Of a DNA stretch of 64,000 nucleotides, positions 50,321 to 61,017 are shown piece after piece; the first letter of the stretch is position 1; each line of letters starts with the position of its first letter. The stretch is from Zarea fungicola. Its lineage: Eukaryota > Ascomycota > Sordariomycetes > Hypocreales > Cordycipitaceae. The DNA lies in assembly GCA_900169235.1 (NCBI GenBank), contig FWCC01000328.1:310001-374000 (forward strand), in the 5' to 3' direction. The position numbers and the translations under genes were made by a program. The notes under the pieces are model-generated. The model worked only from the letters and a program-made list of their open reading frames with translations. It was not told where the DNA came from and did no database searches.

Positions 50321-51823
50321 ATGCCCTCCGCCCCTGCACGTGGGCTTGTTCACCTGCCCGTGCACCGTGCACTTCCCGCCATCATCTCCTCTGTGCGGCT
50401 TTCGTCCACAGCATGCCTCGGCCTCAACGAGAAGAGCCGTCTGAGGGCCGCTGTTCAGCGCCGGTCTATCCACAACTCTGCGCGAATGGCCATCAGCTCC
50501 TCGGACCGCCGCACCAACACTCTTGCTGAGCTGCCAGCTGTCGACCCTACCACTCAGCCGCCCAGCTCCGAGCCCAAGAGCGCTCCTCTCTCCGTCCTGC
50601 CGATGACCATGATCATCCGCTCTCTTCTCACCACCGTCGTCTCCTCTTCTCCCATCCTCCTACCTCCTTCTCTCCGTGTCATGTCCGTCCTCGCAAACAC
50701 CCACAACCCGATTCTCAACCCTGACAGGAACCCGATTCTTCGCTTCTTCCTCAAGAAGACCTTCTACGCCCAGTTCTGCGCCGGCGAGAACCCCACCGAG
50801 GTCCGCGCCACTATCGCCCGTCTCAAGAACATCGGCTTCAGCGGTGTCATTCTTGGATACGCCAAGGAGGTTGTTCTCAGCGAAGATCAGGCCAAGGCTG
50901 TCGCGGCCGAGGACCAAGGAGTTGAGACTGCTAGCGATATCGACAACGAGATCGAGCCCTGGGCCCATGGTACTCTGGAGACTGTTGCACTTGCTGAGCC
51001 CGGTGACTATGTCGCTCTCAAGTTCACCGGCGCCGGTCGACTCGCTCTCTATCAGCTTTCTCAGAACAGCGAGCCCTCTCCCTACCTCTACAAGTCGATT
51101 GATGCCATCTGCGCCCTCGCCCAGCAGCGTGGCGTTCGTCTCCTCTTCGATGCTGAACAGGATGCTCTCCAGGATGGAATTGACAGCTGGACCATGACCT
51201 TTGCCCGCAAGTACAACACGTCGCCCGAAACTGCCACCGTCTATGGCACCTACCAGGCCTACAAGAAGGCCACACCCGCTGTTGTGTCTCGACATCTCGC
51301 CGAGGCCCAGGAGGGTGGTTTCAGCCTCGGCGTCAAGCTCGTCCGTGGTGCCTACCTCGGATCTGACCCTCGCCACGTCTTTTTCGACACCAAGGAAGAC
51401 ACTGACGCTTGCTACAATGGCATCTCCGCTGCTGTCCTTACCCGCCAGTGGAGCCCCATGGTCGAGGGCAAGGGTGACTTCCCTAATGCCCATGTAGTTC
51501 TTGCTACACATAACGTTGAGTCTGTCCGTCGTGCCCGCGCCATCTGCGATGCTGGTGTGGCCAAGTCTGGTATTGCCTTTGCTCAGCTCCAGGGCATGGC
51601 GGATGAGGTCAGCTGCGAGCTTGTTGAGGCTAGCCATGCTAACAAGTCTGCTGATCTGCCCGTCTTCAAGTACCTCGTCTGGGGTACCACTGGCGAGTGC
51701 ATGAAGTACCTTTTGCGACGCGCGCACGAGAACAAGGATGCTGTCCAGCGTACACGCAGTGGTCGTGATGCCATGTGGGCTGAACTTGTTCGCCGATGCA
51801 AGTCTGTTGTTGGTCTTGCTTAA
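50321..51823 (+). CDS. Proline dehydrogenase (proline oxidase), mitochondrial, 500 aa
   Basis: Single exon; ATG at 50321. The N-terminus is rich in Arg, Ala and Ser with few acids (RLRAAVQRRSIHNSARMA), a mitochondrial presequence. The FAD-binding TIM-barrel follows: YVALKFTGAGRLALYQLS, GVRLLFDAEQD, GVKLVRGAYLGSDPR (K339-L346 region), HVVLATHNVES and LVWGTTGECMKYLLRRAHEN (463-471), whose Arg pair binds the proline carboxylate in the family. The enzyme oxidises proline to pyrroline-5-carboxylate and passes electrons to ubiquinone; it is the homologue of yeast PUT1 and Aspergillus PrnD. Strong codon bias and a TATA box suggest high or inducible expression. Length and motifs are complete. Confidence 0.95.
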   Translation: MPSAPARGLVHLPVHRALPAIISSVRLSSTACLGLNEKSRLRAAVQRRSIHNSARMAISSSDRRTNTLAELPAVDPTTQPPSSEPKSAPLSVLPMTMIIRSLLTTVVSSSPILLPPSLRVMSVLANTHNPILNPDRNPILRFFLKKTFYAQFCAGENPTEVRATIARLKNIGFSGVILGYAKEVVLSEDQAKAVAAEDQGVETASDIDNEIEPWAHGTLETVALAEPGDYVALKFTGAGRLALYQLSQNSEPSPYLYKSIDAICALAQQRGVRLLFDAEQDALQDGIDSWTMTFARKYNTSPETATVYGTYQAYKKATPAVVSRHLAEAQEGGFSLGVKLVRGAYLGSDPRHVFFDTKEDTDACYNGISAAVLTRQWSPMVEGKGDFPNAHVVLATHNVESVRRARAICDAGVAKSGIAFAQLQGMADEVSCELVEASHANKSADLPVFKYLVWGTTGECMKYLLRRAHENKDAVQRTRSGRDAMWAELVRRCKSVVGLA

Positions 51824-52079
51824 TAATATCAAAGGGGACGTCTTTTGGGTTTTGCTTTGAAAAACTTGCATATACTCTGCGCATTAATTTCTAGTGCTGC
51901 AATCATAGCGTTGATTTTTTATGATTTTACTATGTTTTTCTGGAGTTTGGCTACCGGGGTTTATCTGGAAAGAAAATAGATAGGTTAGCCCATATACATC
52001 CACGGATATGATTAATGAATAAAAGGAATAATAATTACTTGGACCACTGCTTAGAATTTGCTGTGAAAAGACCTGCCTT

Positions 52080-52834
52080 TTATACCCCCCGTAGTGCCAT
52101 GGACCCGAGCACCAGGCTTTCTACCTGATGCCCTTTCGATGGTGAGTATTCCTCCATGGCGTCTAACCAGCTAATACCGTTTAGTTTGTAGTATTTCCGC
52201 ACCTTGGCCATGTCTGTAGCCGAGGCTATGTTTTCATCAGTGACTGGGAGGGCATTCCCTTCCACATGTTCATGTAGGTGGGCTGCGATTGATTCACTGG
52301 TTGCCGGGCGTGGCTGGCTCTTGGTAGGAAATGTGACCTTGGCGATAAGAAGGTGCTTGGTGCTAGGCGAAACACCAAATCGACGGTAGGACTCCGAAAT
52401 CTAGTGAATGTTAGTTGGCGCCGTAGAATTCTGGAAAATCAATGCCAAAATTGGTAACACAGGCAGGAAGTATATGTACATTTTTGGAAGAGCTCAAATA
52501 CGCGACAATCTCGGAGTGGACGTTGGGTGTCTGCAGTGCGTCATTAACAGCAGCGTTGGTGGCTTTGAAGACGGCTGAGAGAAGCTGCATTCGGGAGACG
52601 ACCTGGAGGTGGTAGAGAGGGCTGGTGAGAAAATGGTTCTGGCATAGAGCAGTTTCAAAATCCTAGAAGGATGGGCCTTACAACGGAAGCATCGATAAAG
52701 GCGTATTCAAAGTCTGCGTTGCGACCTAAAAGCTGTTCATGGAGAAATGCGGCGTTTTTCACATCTTGAAACAGAGCAACGTGGACGGTATAAGTCTCGG
52801 GGATATGCTCGAGTTTGACGATTTCAAGATCCAT
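52080..52834 (-). CDS. CGI121: CGI121 homologue, EKC/KEOPS complex subunit, 198 aa, three exons
   Basis: Exons (minus) are 52682-52834, 52480-52602 and 52080-52400; introns 52603-52681 (GTAAGG...CTCCAG) and 52401-52479 (GTACAT...CACTAG) are both phase 0. The protein begins MDLEIVKLEHIPETYTVHVA and shows the CGI121 signature: VALFQDVKNAAFLHEQLL, ADFEYAFIDASVVVSRMQLL, TPNVHSEIVAYLSSSKNISE and SYRRFGVSPSTKHLLIAKV. KVRKYYKL appears near the C-terminus. CGI121 (mammalian TPRKB) binds the kinase Bud32/PRPK and recruits tRNA to the complex that makes the t6A modification. It is close to the family length (about 180-200). A short extension (LDAMEEYSPSKGHQVESLVL) ends the protein. Confidence 0.9.
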
Positions 52835-53468
52835 AATGAAAGAGATTTCGCCAAGAGGTCTTAAATAATATAGTTGGACTTTGTGCAGAGGTAGTATAGA
52901 TTTCGAAGGGGAAAGTATATATACACGTCAAGTTGAGATGCTACAGCTAGTAACCGCCAGAACTGTTATCGATAGCGGGTGAGGGGCATAGTGTTTTCGT
53001 GCTAACCATTCGCTTGTCTAGCACCTGTGGCTGGCCTTTTCTCCAATCTCTCCACCGGCATCGATTGTCTGCTCCTCTCTCTGTTCTTCGACATGTAACG
53101 ATTAGCTATGATAATAACTGCACTGAGAACTCCACCGTTTAAAGTCGCGCAAAGTATCATCACTTCAGGTCAAGCTGCCAGGGGGCTTCTTGCATGCAGC
53201 CCAAACAAGCGCGACGGTTGCTGGACCGAAATTGAAACGGCTGGCTATGTTGCTACACCCGAACAGTGCAATATGCGTCAGAAGGACAATCAGCCTGGAT
53301 AATAGAGAGCGACCCTCTATTGACATAACAGTGTACCACGGCGTAATTATCAACTGCACTGAATAGCCTCAAGGAGAGCAAAAAATTACAGCGAAATTGT
53401 CTTACGCATCAACGAAACACAATTAAAAATTACGAACTTGTAGTTGGTATCAATTCTACTAACCAGAA
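52835..53468. other. Intergenic, about 630 bp
   Basis: Promoter of the CGI121 gene and 3' flank of the Zn2Cys6 regulator. No gene was seen. Confidence 0.6.
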
Positions 53469-55525
53469 TCAATCCTGCGTGCTTCCATCCATACCAGCGA
53501 GGAACAGCTCCAGCGCAAACGAGTCGGGGAATTCCTCCATCATTAGCTCGTCCAGATGCAAATCAGTATCATTTTGTCGAGGAGAATAACTGACTGCCTT
53601 GGTGGAGACAGATTCGCGTTCAGAACCCAACGTAGCGTGCCCGTCCGTTATGCTCTCCCAGGGAGTGGTTTCGGCAAGAGGTGCTGGAGGCGGTGGTCGC
53701 AGTGTAAATGATTCGGCGTCTGGTTTCGAAGGATTAACAGCATCCTTGATCAAGGACTCCCTCTGTTTAAAAAGACGTAGGATGTTCTCGGCAAACTGCC
53801 AGTAGCGCGATAGAAACTTGAGCGCATCCATCAGAGTATCAAAGATGATCTGCGATCTGGCCACTAACATAGGGTTTGGCGAGCCCAGCTCATTTGACAC
53901 CTGTATCAGTGCAGTAAACATGGCATGAACTGAATAGAGCCAAAGAGCAGAGGCGTCGCAATGATGGCAGATGGTTTCGAATATGGAAGACATGGCGGCA
54001 GTGGCAGCTCCGCACAACGTGGAATCCTGACATGCAACTGCAACTTCATCCATGGCAAGCGGCGGAGGTCGGTGAAGCAGCAGGACAAAGTTATTATACG
54101 TCAAGTGCAGTGTTGCCGACCATGGGCTAAGGCGACTGAAGGAGAGCTTGAGTGACGGCGGCAGGTTGATAATAAACTCGGCGAGTGCCTCGTCAGCTTG
54201 TCGCGAAGCCTGTATTCGCTCTTGGGTGGAAGACCGAAGTGCCCAGCGCTTCTTCATGACTTCAGCAAAAATTATGCAGAGTTTGGCGTGATGCATAGCA
54301 AAATCCACTTGGGCTTTGGGAATACCTTGGAAATGTGCCGGCTCAAGGTCAGGCACGTCGGACTCGTCCAAGTTTCTGCATAAACTCAGTCAGCAATGGG
54401 GCACGCTATTCCTTGGCCAAGATCATGGCAGTACATACAGGGTTTGTGGCCGGCCATAAGCAGCGGAAACAGTCGTGTCAAACTGGTAAAGTATCCACCA
54501 GAGTCTCGTCCATGACCTCCTGTGGACAGGAAGCAATTTCGAATGCGTCACATCGCGATGCATGCCGTGACCAATGGCAATGCGAATGGCGAAGCCGATC
54601 CAATGCCACGCGTTGGCGACGATTTCTTCGTGACCATCAGAGTACCAAGTCAAAAGAAGCGCTACCTGAACATACATGGTACGATCCTGTTCGAACCGAC
54701 AGTCTATCAAGGTCTTTGCTCGCCGAAAAAAGGTGGCCTGCAGCTGAGCTACGGATTTGTCGCCGCCCCCGAGGACATGTGCACCAACAAGAAGAATAGC
54801 GTTGAGAAGAGGAAGCATGAGCGGATTCTGCACGTCCTTGCCTTGATATTGTGCCATGAAGTGCTCTTCGTCCACAATTGGCCAACCTAGGTTCACCCGA
54901 TCAAAGTAAGCGCGCAGCAGCCTCAACTCAAGTCCTGTCTCACATCTTTCCAAGGCGTCTTGTGGTACGCGCTGCAGTTCGTGAGCTGTGTGCTTGCGGT
55001 GAAACTGTCTGCTTCCAAAGTGAAACGCACTTCTGCTTTGGGGCTGCGATACCTGACGGACAAGATAGTTGAAGTTTGATACGTCGCTGCCAATAAAGCA
55101 CATACGCCCGAGATGGCCAAGCTCAGCGTCTCTTACGTCCTGCCTGTATATGAGCTCCGCCAGGTTTCCGGGTTCATGTCCCTCATCTTGCGTAGCTGAT
55201 GGCAGTTTTGGAACAAGGGGCGCATTGGTAGTTATTCTCGCAGATCTTGTCTTCTTTTTCTGATATACCTGGCAGTTGAGCTGGCCATGTACATCGCATT
55301 CGGTGCAGGGCGATCCCTTGTCGACAATATCGCAACGAACTTTACGAAAGTGACAAGAGACACAGGCCCGACCGTCTATGGTTTGTCAGACTGTATGCTG
55401 TGCAGCGATGAGAAAGGAAGGGCAAAGGAGAGTGGTGGGGGGTTAGGAGAGTGCGGGGAGTCCATACTTGGGGTTTTCCTTTGCGCCATCAGCTGCCTCC
55501 GATGTGTCTCCGAGCGCCTTTCCAT
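53469..55525 (-). CDS. Zn(II)2Cys6 transcription factor with fungal-specific domain, 633 aa
   Basis: Exons (minus) are 55468-55525, 54439-55375 and 53469-54375; introns 55376-55467 (GTATGG...CATAG, phase 1) and 54376-54438 (GTATGT...TGCAG, phase 2). The binuclear cluster reads ACVSCHFRKVRCDIVDKGSP and on to C54: C24-x2-C27-x6-C34-x8-C43-x2-C46-x7-C54, within the family limits. The Fungal_trans domain follows: LRLLRAYFDRVNLGWPIVDE, YVQVALLLTWYSDG, ANAWHWIGFAIRIAIGHGMH and RRSWTRLWWILYQFDTTVSA, with GRPQTLNLDESDVPDL across the last splice. The C-terminal activation-like part is acidic and Pro-rich. A second ATG at 55678 is in frame upstream but adds an unusual N-terminus. It is divergent from the MFS gene with 329 bp between, so local control of the exporter is likely (inference). 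Confidence 0.88.
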
Positions 55526-55854
55526 TGACAGGCACCGAGGTTTTGAAGGATGTAGAACGTATAGTCGTATGCTAAGATATGTAGCTGGAGATTTGTTACA
55601 GACAAGGGCTAACCGGCGGTCGGCTGAGGTATCGGCGTCTGCTTCGGGAATTGCGGGTCTGCAGCGGCACCGGATCATCGGCGATTATGGCCAATCACGG
55701 CGACGCATGGCTGTGAGTCGAAAGCAGGAACCGCATTGTGTGAGTGTGGTTAGCATTTGCGATTTCTACCAGATTGTCGAAAAAAAAGAGAATATAAATG
55801 GTGTACCTGGTGACCTGTAGTAATGCATCTACCAACACATCCCGCGTGACAACA
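55526..55854. promoter_or_regulatory. Shared promoter of the Zn2Cys6 regulator and MFS gene, CGG-rich
   Basis: A 329 bp divergent region. About ten CGG/CCG triplets cluster between 55613 and 55710 (for example ACCGGCGGTCGGCTGAGG and GCACCGGATCATCGGCG), and a CCAAT box (GGCCAATCACGG) lies near 55691. Zn2Cys6 proteins bind CGG triplets, so self- or co-regulation is plausible. Confidence 0.5.
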
Positions 55855-57488
55855 ATGACGACCATACAAAGCGGTCAAATTGACAACCGGGATTCATCCA
55901 CTGCTGAGACAAGCGCAATGAAGACTCTAATAAGCCCCACGGATCTATCATGGGTAAGTTGGAATTTGGGTCTCTGAAGTATTGAAATTAATATCAAATG
56001 TCAGCCCAGAAAGACGCACATCATCATTGCGGGCTTTGTATGCACCTTCAACTGCAACCTCGGGTCGTCCATCCCTTCCGGAGCCCTTGATGCCATCTCC
56101 GAACGCTTTTCAGTGACAAACCGAGTACACTTAACTCTTCTCAACTCGCTGTATATGTGCGGATTTGTGGTTGGCCCACTGTTATTTGGGCCGCTGAGCG
56201 AGTACATTGGTCGAAGGCCTGTTCTCATAGGTACATTTCTTGGTTACCTGCTCTTCATGCTGCTCTGCTCTGTAGCACCAACGTTCCCAGCCTTGCTGTT
56301 GTTTAGACTGTTAGGTGGTATAAATGCAGCCGCCCCGACTGCCGTCATCAGTGGTCTATACTCGGACATTCTGGATGAACCATCACAGCGAGGCACTGCC
56401 ATTGCCATATACATGTGCATCACCAGTGTTGGGCCCTGCATGGCTCCCATAATATCCGGATTTTCGTCCCAAATCTCATGGAGATGGCCGTTTTGGGCTG
56501 CCGCTCTCATCGCAACTCCAAGCTTGCCAGTTGTGCTGACACTCCCAGAAACTTTTGCGCCTGTACTCAACCACGACACTATTCGCGCGAGAATCGACGC
56601 AGAAGCAAAGGGACATGAAGGCATGGCTGAAAATAACCCGTTCGGTGCTCGAAGAGTCTTCCTGCGCCCATTCACACTAATGGCTACAGAGCCTATACTC
56701 CTTTTCACCTCTCTTTATCTAGCTTTGATTTATGCAGTCGCGTACTTAATGTACCAAGCATACCCGATAGTATTCCAGGGTAGGTTTTCACCCTTTACAC
56801 CACCCGCTACTTTTGCTAATGATGATAGGATATTACAAACTATCGTCCGGACATGCATCGCTCGCATACACTCCAAGTATGTTCAGCCTGATGTTGTTCA
56901 ATGCCACGCTGACCAAACAAGTGATTTTTGGTATTTTCCTGTCCCTACCAACATTCTATGCATTTAATCTCTGGTATGACAAGGCATCCAGAGCTGGTAA
57001 GCCATGGGCACAACGTGAGATTTACCGCCGTCTCCCTCTTGCATGTATTGCCTCTCCATGGTAGGTGTCCTCTCCCACATGATAGGAACTCGTCTAACAT
57101 TTTCAGCATGGTTATTGCACTATTTTGGTTAGGTTGGACGGTTTCGCACAGGATTTCCCCTATAGTTCCTGCAATGAGTGGGTTTTTGTTCTACCTTGGC
57201 TTCCAGCTTGTGTTTATGGGCATGGGAAATTACCTGACCGATGTCTTTCGCCAGCATTCGGCTTCAGCAAATGCAGCAGCGGGAATGACACGGTCAATTG
57301 GCGCGGTTTTACTACCATTGGCAGCGGGTCCCATGTATGGTAGCCTTGGAATTCACTGGGCACCGTCGCTTCTGGGATTTCTTGCTTTACTAATGGGTCT
57401 GATTCCCTTTGTTTTCATAAAATACGGCGATGTCCTGCAGCGGAAGAGTCGAGCTGCCAATGCGAACTTTATACAACGGCTTGGGTAG
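55855..57488 (+). CDS. MFS transporter, DHA1-like drug/polyamine exporter, 495 aa, four exons
   Basis: Exons are 55855-55953, 56005-56779, 56829-57060 and 57107-57488; introns are 51, 49 and 46 bp with GT-AG ends (phases 0, 1 and 2). About twelve membrane segments follow a polar N-terminus. Motif A is GPLSEYIGRRPVLIG; motif B-like sequence is LLFRLLGGINAAAPTAVISG. AAGFV-like segment 1 reads HIIIAGFVCTFNCNLGSSIP; the loop after segment 6 (ETFAPVLNHDTIRARIDAEA) and YLTDVFRQHSASANAAAG in segment 10-11 are typical of the fungal DHA1 branch (TPO1/FLU1-like). These are proton antiporters at the plasma membrane that export drugs, polyamines or metabolites; the substrate here is unknown. The divergent regulator is the obvious candidate controller. 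Confidence 0.9.
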
Positions 57489-58812
57489 GGCATCGTCTAT
57501 AGTGATGACAATGCTTTTATTGCGTACAATTATTCTTACCCGGGCAAGTAATTATAAGCAGAATACTCCAACTTCATATTTTGCGTCCACGTCCATCATG
57601 CTGCAATCTATTGCGAGGAGCCTCCGATAGGATATCTAAGAGAAGAAGAATTTATTGTCCTTGGCTCACTGTTAGAAAATCATCGCCAGTTGTTTCGAGT
57701 ACTTTTCAACTGTTTTTATGACTTCGGCGCAAAGCCGCATAATGACACTTCCTGGCCACGGTTCTTGAGGACAAGTTTATTGAGCAAATACTTAGCCATA
57801 ACAGGAGGTAGTTGGAATCAAGGAAAACGCCCGAATTCTAATGCAACCAGGCCCAATAATTTTGAAACTATTGAAACTAGGAATATACTTTCTTAGCAGG
57901 GAGGCTTCCTCGAATTTCCGGTACGAGTCATCAATTTAAACAGGAGAAGGCGTTTTCCGATCCCTCCGGCACTACCATTTCCTCGGAATGCCACCATATG
58001 CACTTGACTCCTAACGAACAGAAACTGGGTTTCCCTTTCTTTCTCTCTTTCTTTCCCTCGTTCTCTCTTTTTAATCTCATGCATTTCAATAAATTCAGCA
58101 CGACGCGTCAAGGAAGCATCTCGGAACCAGGCTTTTTGTAGGCAATAAATAGTAGAATACAACACAGGCGGAGAAAGGCGGAAGTAGATCGAGAGTTCGG
58201 GTAATAGAGAAGAGCCACATAACCCTGATAGCGGCAAAGGATTTAGTAGAATTAGATAGCATTGTCCACTTGGTTCTCTGCAATTGATGATTCCGTGATA
58301 CATGGCCAGTAATGCCCCATTTGGCTAGCCTGGGTCATCAACCGTGTAAGTGCGGCAACGACAGAGCCGTTAATCGCGGTTCCTTCGGGGTAGCAAAGTT
58401 CTAAATGGGGTTTTTGTTTGGACTGGAATAATGAATTAAAACGTATGATTCGAGAATTCTGTTTTTACCTACAGGGTGGGGCGCCCGAATGTAAAATCTC
58501 GCCACTGCATCCTCTCCGTTGGGCAGGTGTCAGATGCATTTGGGCGGCCGTATTACTCTGTCTGGCTAGCCGGTGTCAGCAACTGGACTTTTGCGAAGCG
58601 CATGGAGTCGGCATTGGTAATTTTCTAAGAAGTCATTTTATCTAAGTACTACATTCGACTAAGAAATGGACAATTTCGATGCGGAGTTTGAACGGCATAG
58701 AGCGGGCAGGCTAATTCTCTAGATAGATAAATGTATATATAAGCAGCTTTACCATCTCGAATTGATATCTGCAAAACTGGTTGCTGCACATATCCCTTTG
58801 AATTCACTCAAC
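57489..58812. other. Intergenic, about 1.3 kb, with TATA box near 58733-58742
   Basis: AT-rich 3' flank of the MFS gene and promoter of the reductase. The sequence TATATATAAG about 70 bp before the ATG at 58813 is a good TATA candidate. A minus frame 57893-58303 is low-complexity and not called. Confidence 0.55.
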
Positions 58813-59871
58813 ATGTCCATAAAACACAACCAAACATACACTATTCTCGTCACAGGTGGCACTGGTTATGTTGCATCACATCTCATCGTACAACTACTTG
58901 AAGCTGGGCATGTCGTCCGCACCACTATCCGCAAAGCTTCTCGTGAGCATGACATTCGCAAAACGCTACGTCCGCATCTGTCTGGTGACAGCTTAGAGCG
59001 ACTATCATTCTACGTGGCTGATCTCTCCCACGATGACGGCTGGGAAGATTCAATCAGAGGATGTGACTATGTACACCATGTTGCCTCACCATTTCCAGCC
59101 TCCATACCAAAGAACGACGACGAAATAATTCGGCCCGCCCGTGAAGGTACACTGCGTGTGCTACGATTTAGCCGCGACGTCGATGTCAAGCGCGTCATTC
59201 TCACATCGTCCTTTGCAGCCATCGGGTATGGGTACAAGACCCTGCCACCTACCTTTACCGAGGAGCACTGGTCAATCCTGGACTCTGAGGTTGCGGTGCC
59301 AGGGTATCAGAAAAGCAAGACTCTGGCAGAGAGAGCAGCATGGGATTTTATAGAGAGGGAAAGAGGCCAGCTCGAGCTCAGTGTGATTAATCCGACGGGC
59401 ATCTTTGGACCATTGCTAGGACCCGATGTTGGCGCTTCAGTCGGGCTGATCAAAACCATGATGGATGGCCAGATGGCTGCCTGCCCGAAACTCTGTGTTG
59501 CCGCCGTGGACGTGCGGGATGTGGCAGATCTTCACGTCAGAGCAATGACAGCGCCGGAGGCCAAGGGCAAGCGGTTTTTGGCGACCAGTACCGCCACGAC
59601 GGTGCATTTGCTGGACATGGCGAGTTTCATCCGCAAGAGCCACCCACAATTTTCTGGTAAACTTCCTTCGCGAGAGCTTCCCAACATTGTCGTACGGATA
59701 GGAGCGCTATTTAGTGCGAAGTTGGCTACTCTTCTTCCCGGCCTGGGCTCGCCCAAGAATTTGGACAATTCAAGGGCAAGGGAGTTGCTCGGCTGGACGC
59801 CGCGGTCTGTCGAGGAGTCTGTTGTCGACACCGCACAAAGCTTGGTGGCGCAGGGGCTGGTGAAGGCTTAG
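58813..59871 (+). CDS. Extended SDR reductase, dihydroflavonol-4-reductase-like, 352 aa
   Basis: Single exon. I start at the ATG at 58813 (MSIKHNQTY), since the frame upstream has only a TTG. The NAD(P) site is ILVTGGTGYVASHLIVQLLE, followed by VVRTTIRKAS, whose Arg/Lys suggest NADPH. The active site has the Ser in VILTSSFAAIGYG and Tyr-x3-Lys in GYQKSKTLAERAAW; SVINPTGIFGPLLGPD and DVRDVADLHVRAMTAPEAKG are family hallmarks. This branch includes plant DFR and cinnamoyl-CoA reductase and yeast GRE2/methylglyoxal reductase. In fungi such enzymes reduce aldehydes and ketones in detoxification or secondary metabolism. It lies downstream of the regulator/MFS pair, same strand as the MFS gene, 1.3 kb away. 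Confidence 0.92.
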   Translation: MSIKHNQTYTILVTGGTGYVASHLIVQLLEAGHVVRTTIRKASREHDIRKTLRPHLSGDSLERLSFYVADLSHDDGWEDSIRGCDYVHHVASPFPASIPKNDDEIIRPAREGTLRVLRFSRDVDVKRVILTSSFAAIGYGYKTLPPTFTEEHWSILDSEVAVPGYQKSKTLAERAAWDFIERERGQLELSVINPTGIFGPLLGPDVGASVGLIKTMMDGQMAACPKLCVAAVDVRDVADLHVRAMTAPEAKGKRFLATSTATTVHLLDMASFIRKSHPQFSGKLPSRELPNIVVRIGALFSAKLATLLPGLGSPKNLDNSRARELLGWTPRSVEESVVDTAQSLVAQGLVKA

Positions 59872-60167
59872 AATTGGTGATTACGAATCATGTAGCTTAT
59901 AGAGTGAGGAGAGTTTTCCTTGTTGATTATCTTTTCCAATATAACAGAGTTTGCGGACGAGTTATCGAGCCAATCGGTGGACGACGCCGATGATGATGAC
60001 TGAAACTAACTGGATGGAGGCTAGTGCAATCGCTACCGGTCATGCCGACTGGCTTTGGGTCAACTTTTGTCGTCATTGACCACGCTTTTACCACAGCTTC
60101 TAAAAATTCACATTACCAAAATTCAAGAAGGAAACAAAAACAATCAGTGATTGCAATTAGATGTCCA

Positions 60168-60965
60168 ATGGATATGGAGTCTGCAATGGTGCCGCGCAAT
60201 GCTAGCACGTCGGCATCGCCAGATTGTCAACCACTATCAACCTTCAGTCCTGTGGAGCGACGAAAGCTACAGAACCGCATCAACAAGCGCAATAGTCGTA
60301 TGAGATTTTTTTTTTCTTTCAAAATATTTGAAGTAGCTTTTTGAAAAGATTCTAATAACGCCATAGGATTACGCCAGAACGGCTCGCGCCCGAAAAAGAA
60401 CGAGATATGGACCATATACACCACCTCTTCCAGGCGTAAAACGGATGCTGTTGTGCACACGCCGTGGTCTTTCTGCCAGTTACAAACTACAGAGAGAAAC
60501 ATCTATGTGGGTGTGCTTCGTGATGCTGCTTTGGGAGGTGTGCGAGCGCGTATACTACAGCCGGAACGACTGCTCTGTGTATCGCAGTATAACCTCATTC
60601 TCGCCATGGCATCAAACGCAGCAGCGCTGGCCATTGCCATGGAGGACCTGCGGCACGACATTCTATCACCATTCAACACGGGGTGCAGCTCCTCACAGCG
60701 AGAGCTTCCAGCGTCACTACAGCCAACCGCTGCGCAGCGGGATGTTAATCACCATCCATGGATTGACCTATGTCCGTCACCAGCCTTTAGAGATGTGTTA
60801 CTACACCGGAGCGCCGAGTACGATGATGAAGAGCTCTGCACGGCCATGTTTGGCGGCTTGCACCAACGGCCGGGGGTGATTGTCTGGGGAGATGCTTGGG
60901 ATCCAGCGGCGTACGACGGAGGATTTTCTACAACGATATGGATGGCTGGTTTGGGCCTGCACTGA
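60168..60965 (+). CDS. bZIP-type regulator with DUF3425 domain, C-terminus frameshifted, 242 aa as read
   Basis: Exon 1 is 60168-60297 and exon 2 is 60367-60965; intron 60298-60366 is GTATGA...CATAG with a TCTAATAAC branch site, phase 1. The basic region is SPVERRKLQNRINKRNSRLR, as in DUF3425 bZIP proteins that lack a clear leucine zipper. The DUF3425 domain then shows LLCVSQYNLILAMASNAAAL, HDILSPFNT, LPASLQPTAAQR, HHPWIDLCPSPAFRDVLL and VIVWGDAWDP. As read, the protein ends IWMAGLGLH. One base out of frame from the T run at 60924-60927 the expected family ending is open: RYGWLVWACTDW, then STNIWRRRRGERAL, to a stop at 61053. A single extra T would explain this: recent pseudogenisation, a strain variant or a sequence error. 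Confidence 0.75.
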
Positions 60966-61017
60966 TTGGGTAAGATCAACCAATATTTGGCGACGGCGGC
61001 GGGGTGAGCGGGCTTTA

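Noticed and set aside
50660..51871. A 403-codon open frame on the minus strand opposite proline dehydrogenase
   Set aside because: It mirrors a highly codon-biased gene; strong third-position bias leaves the antisense frame free of stops. It has no domain or promoter of its own.
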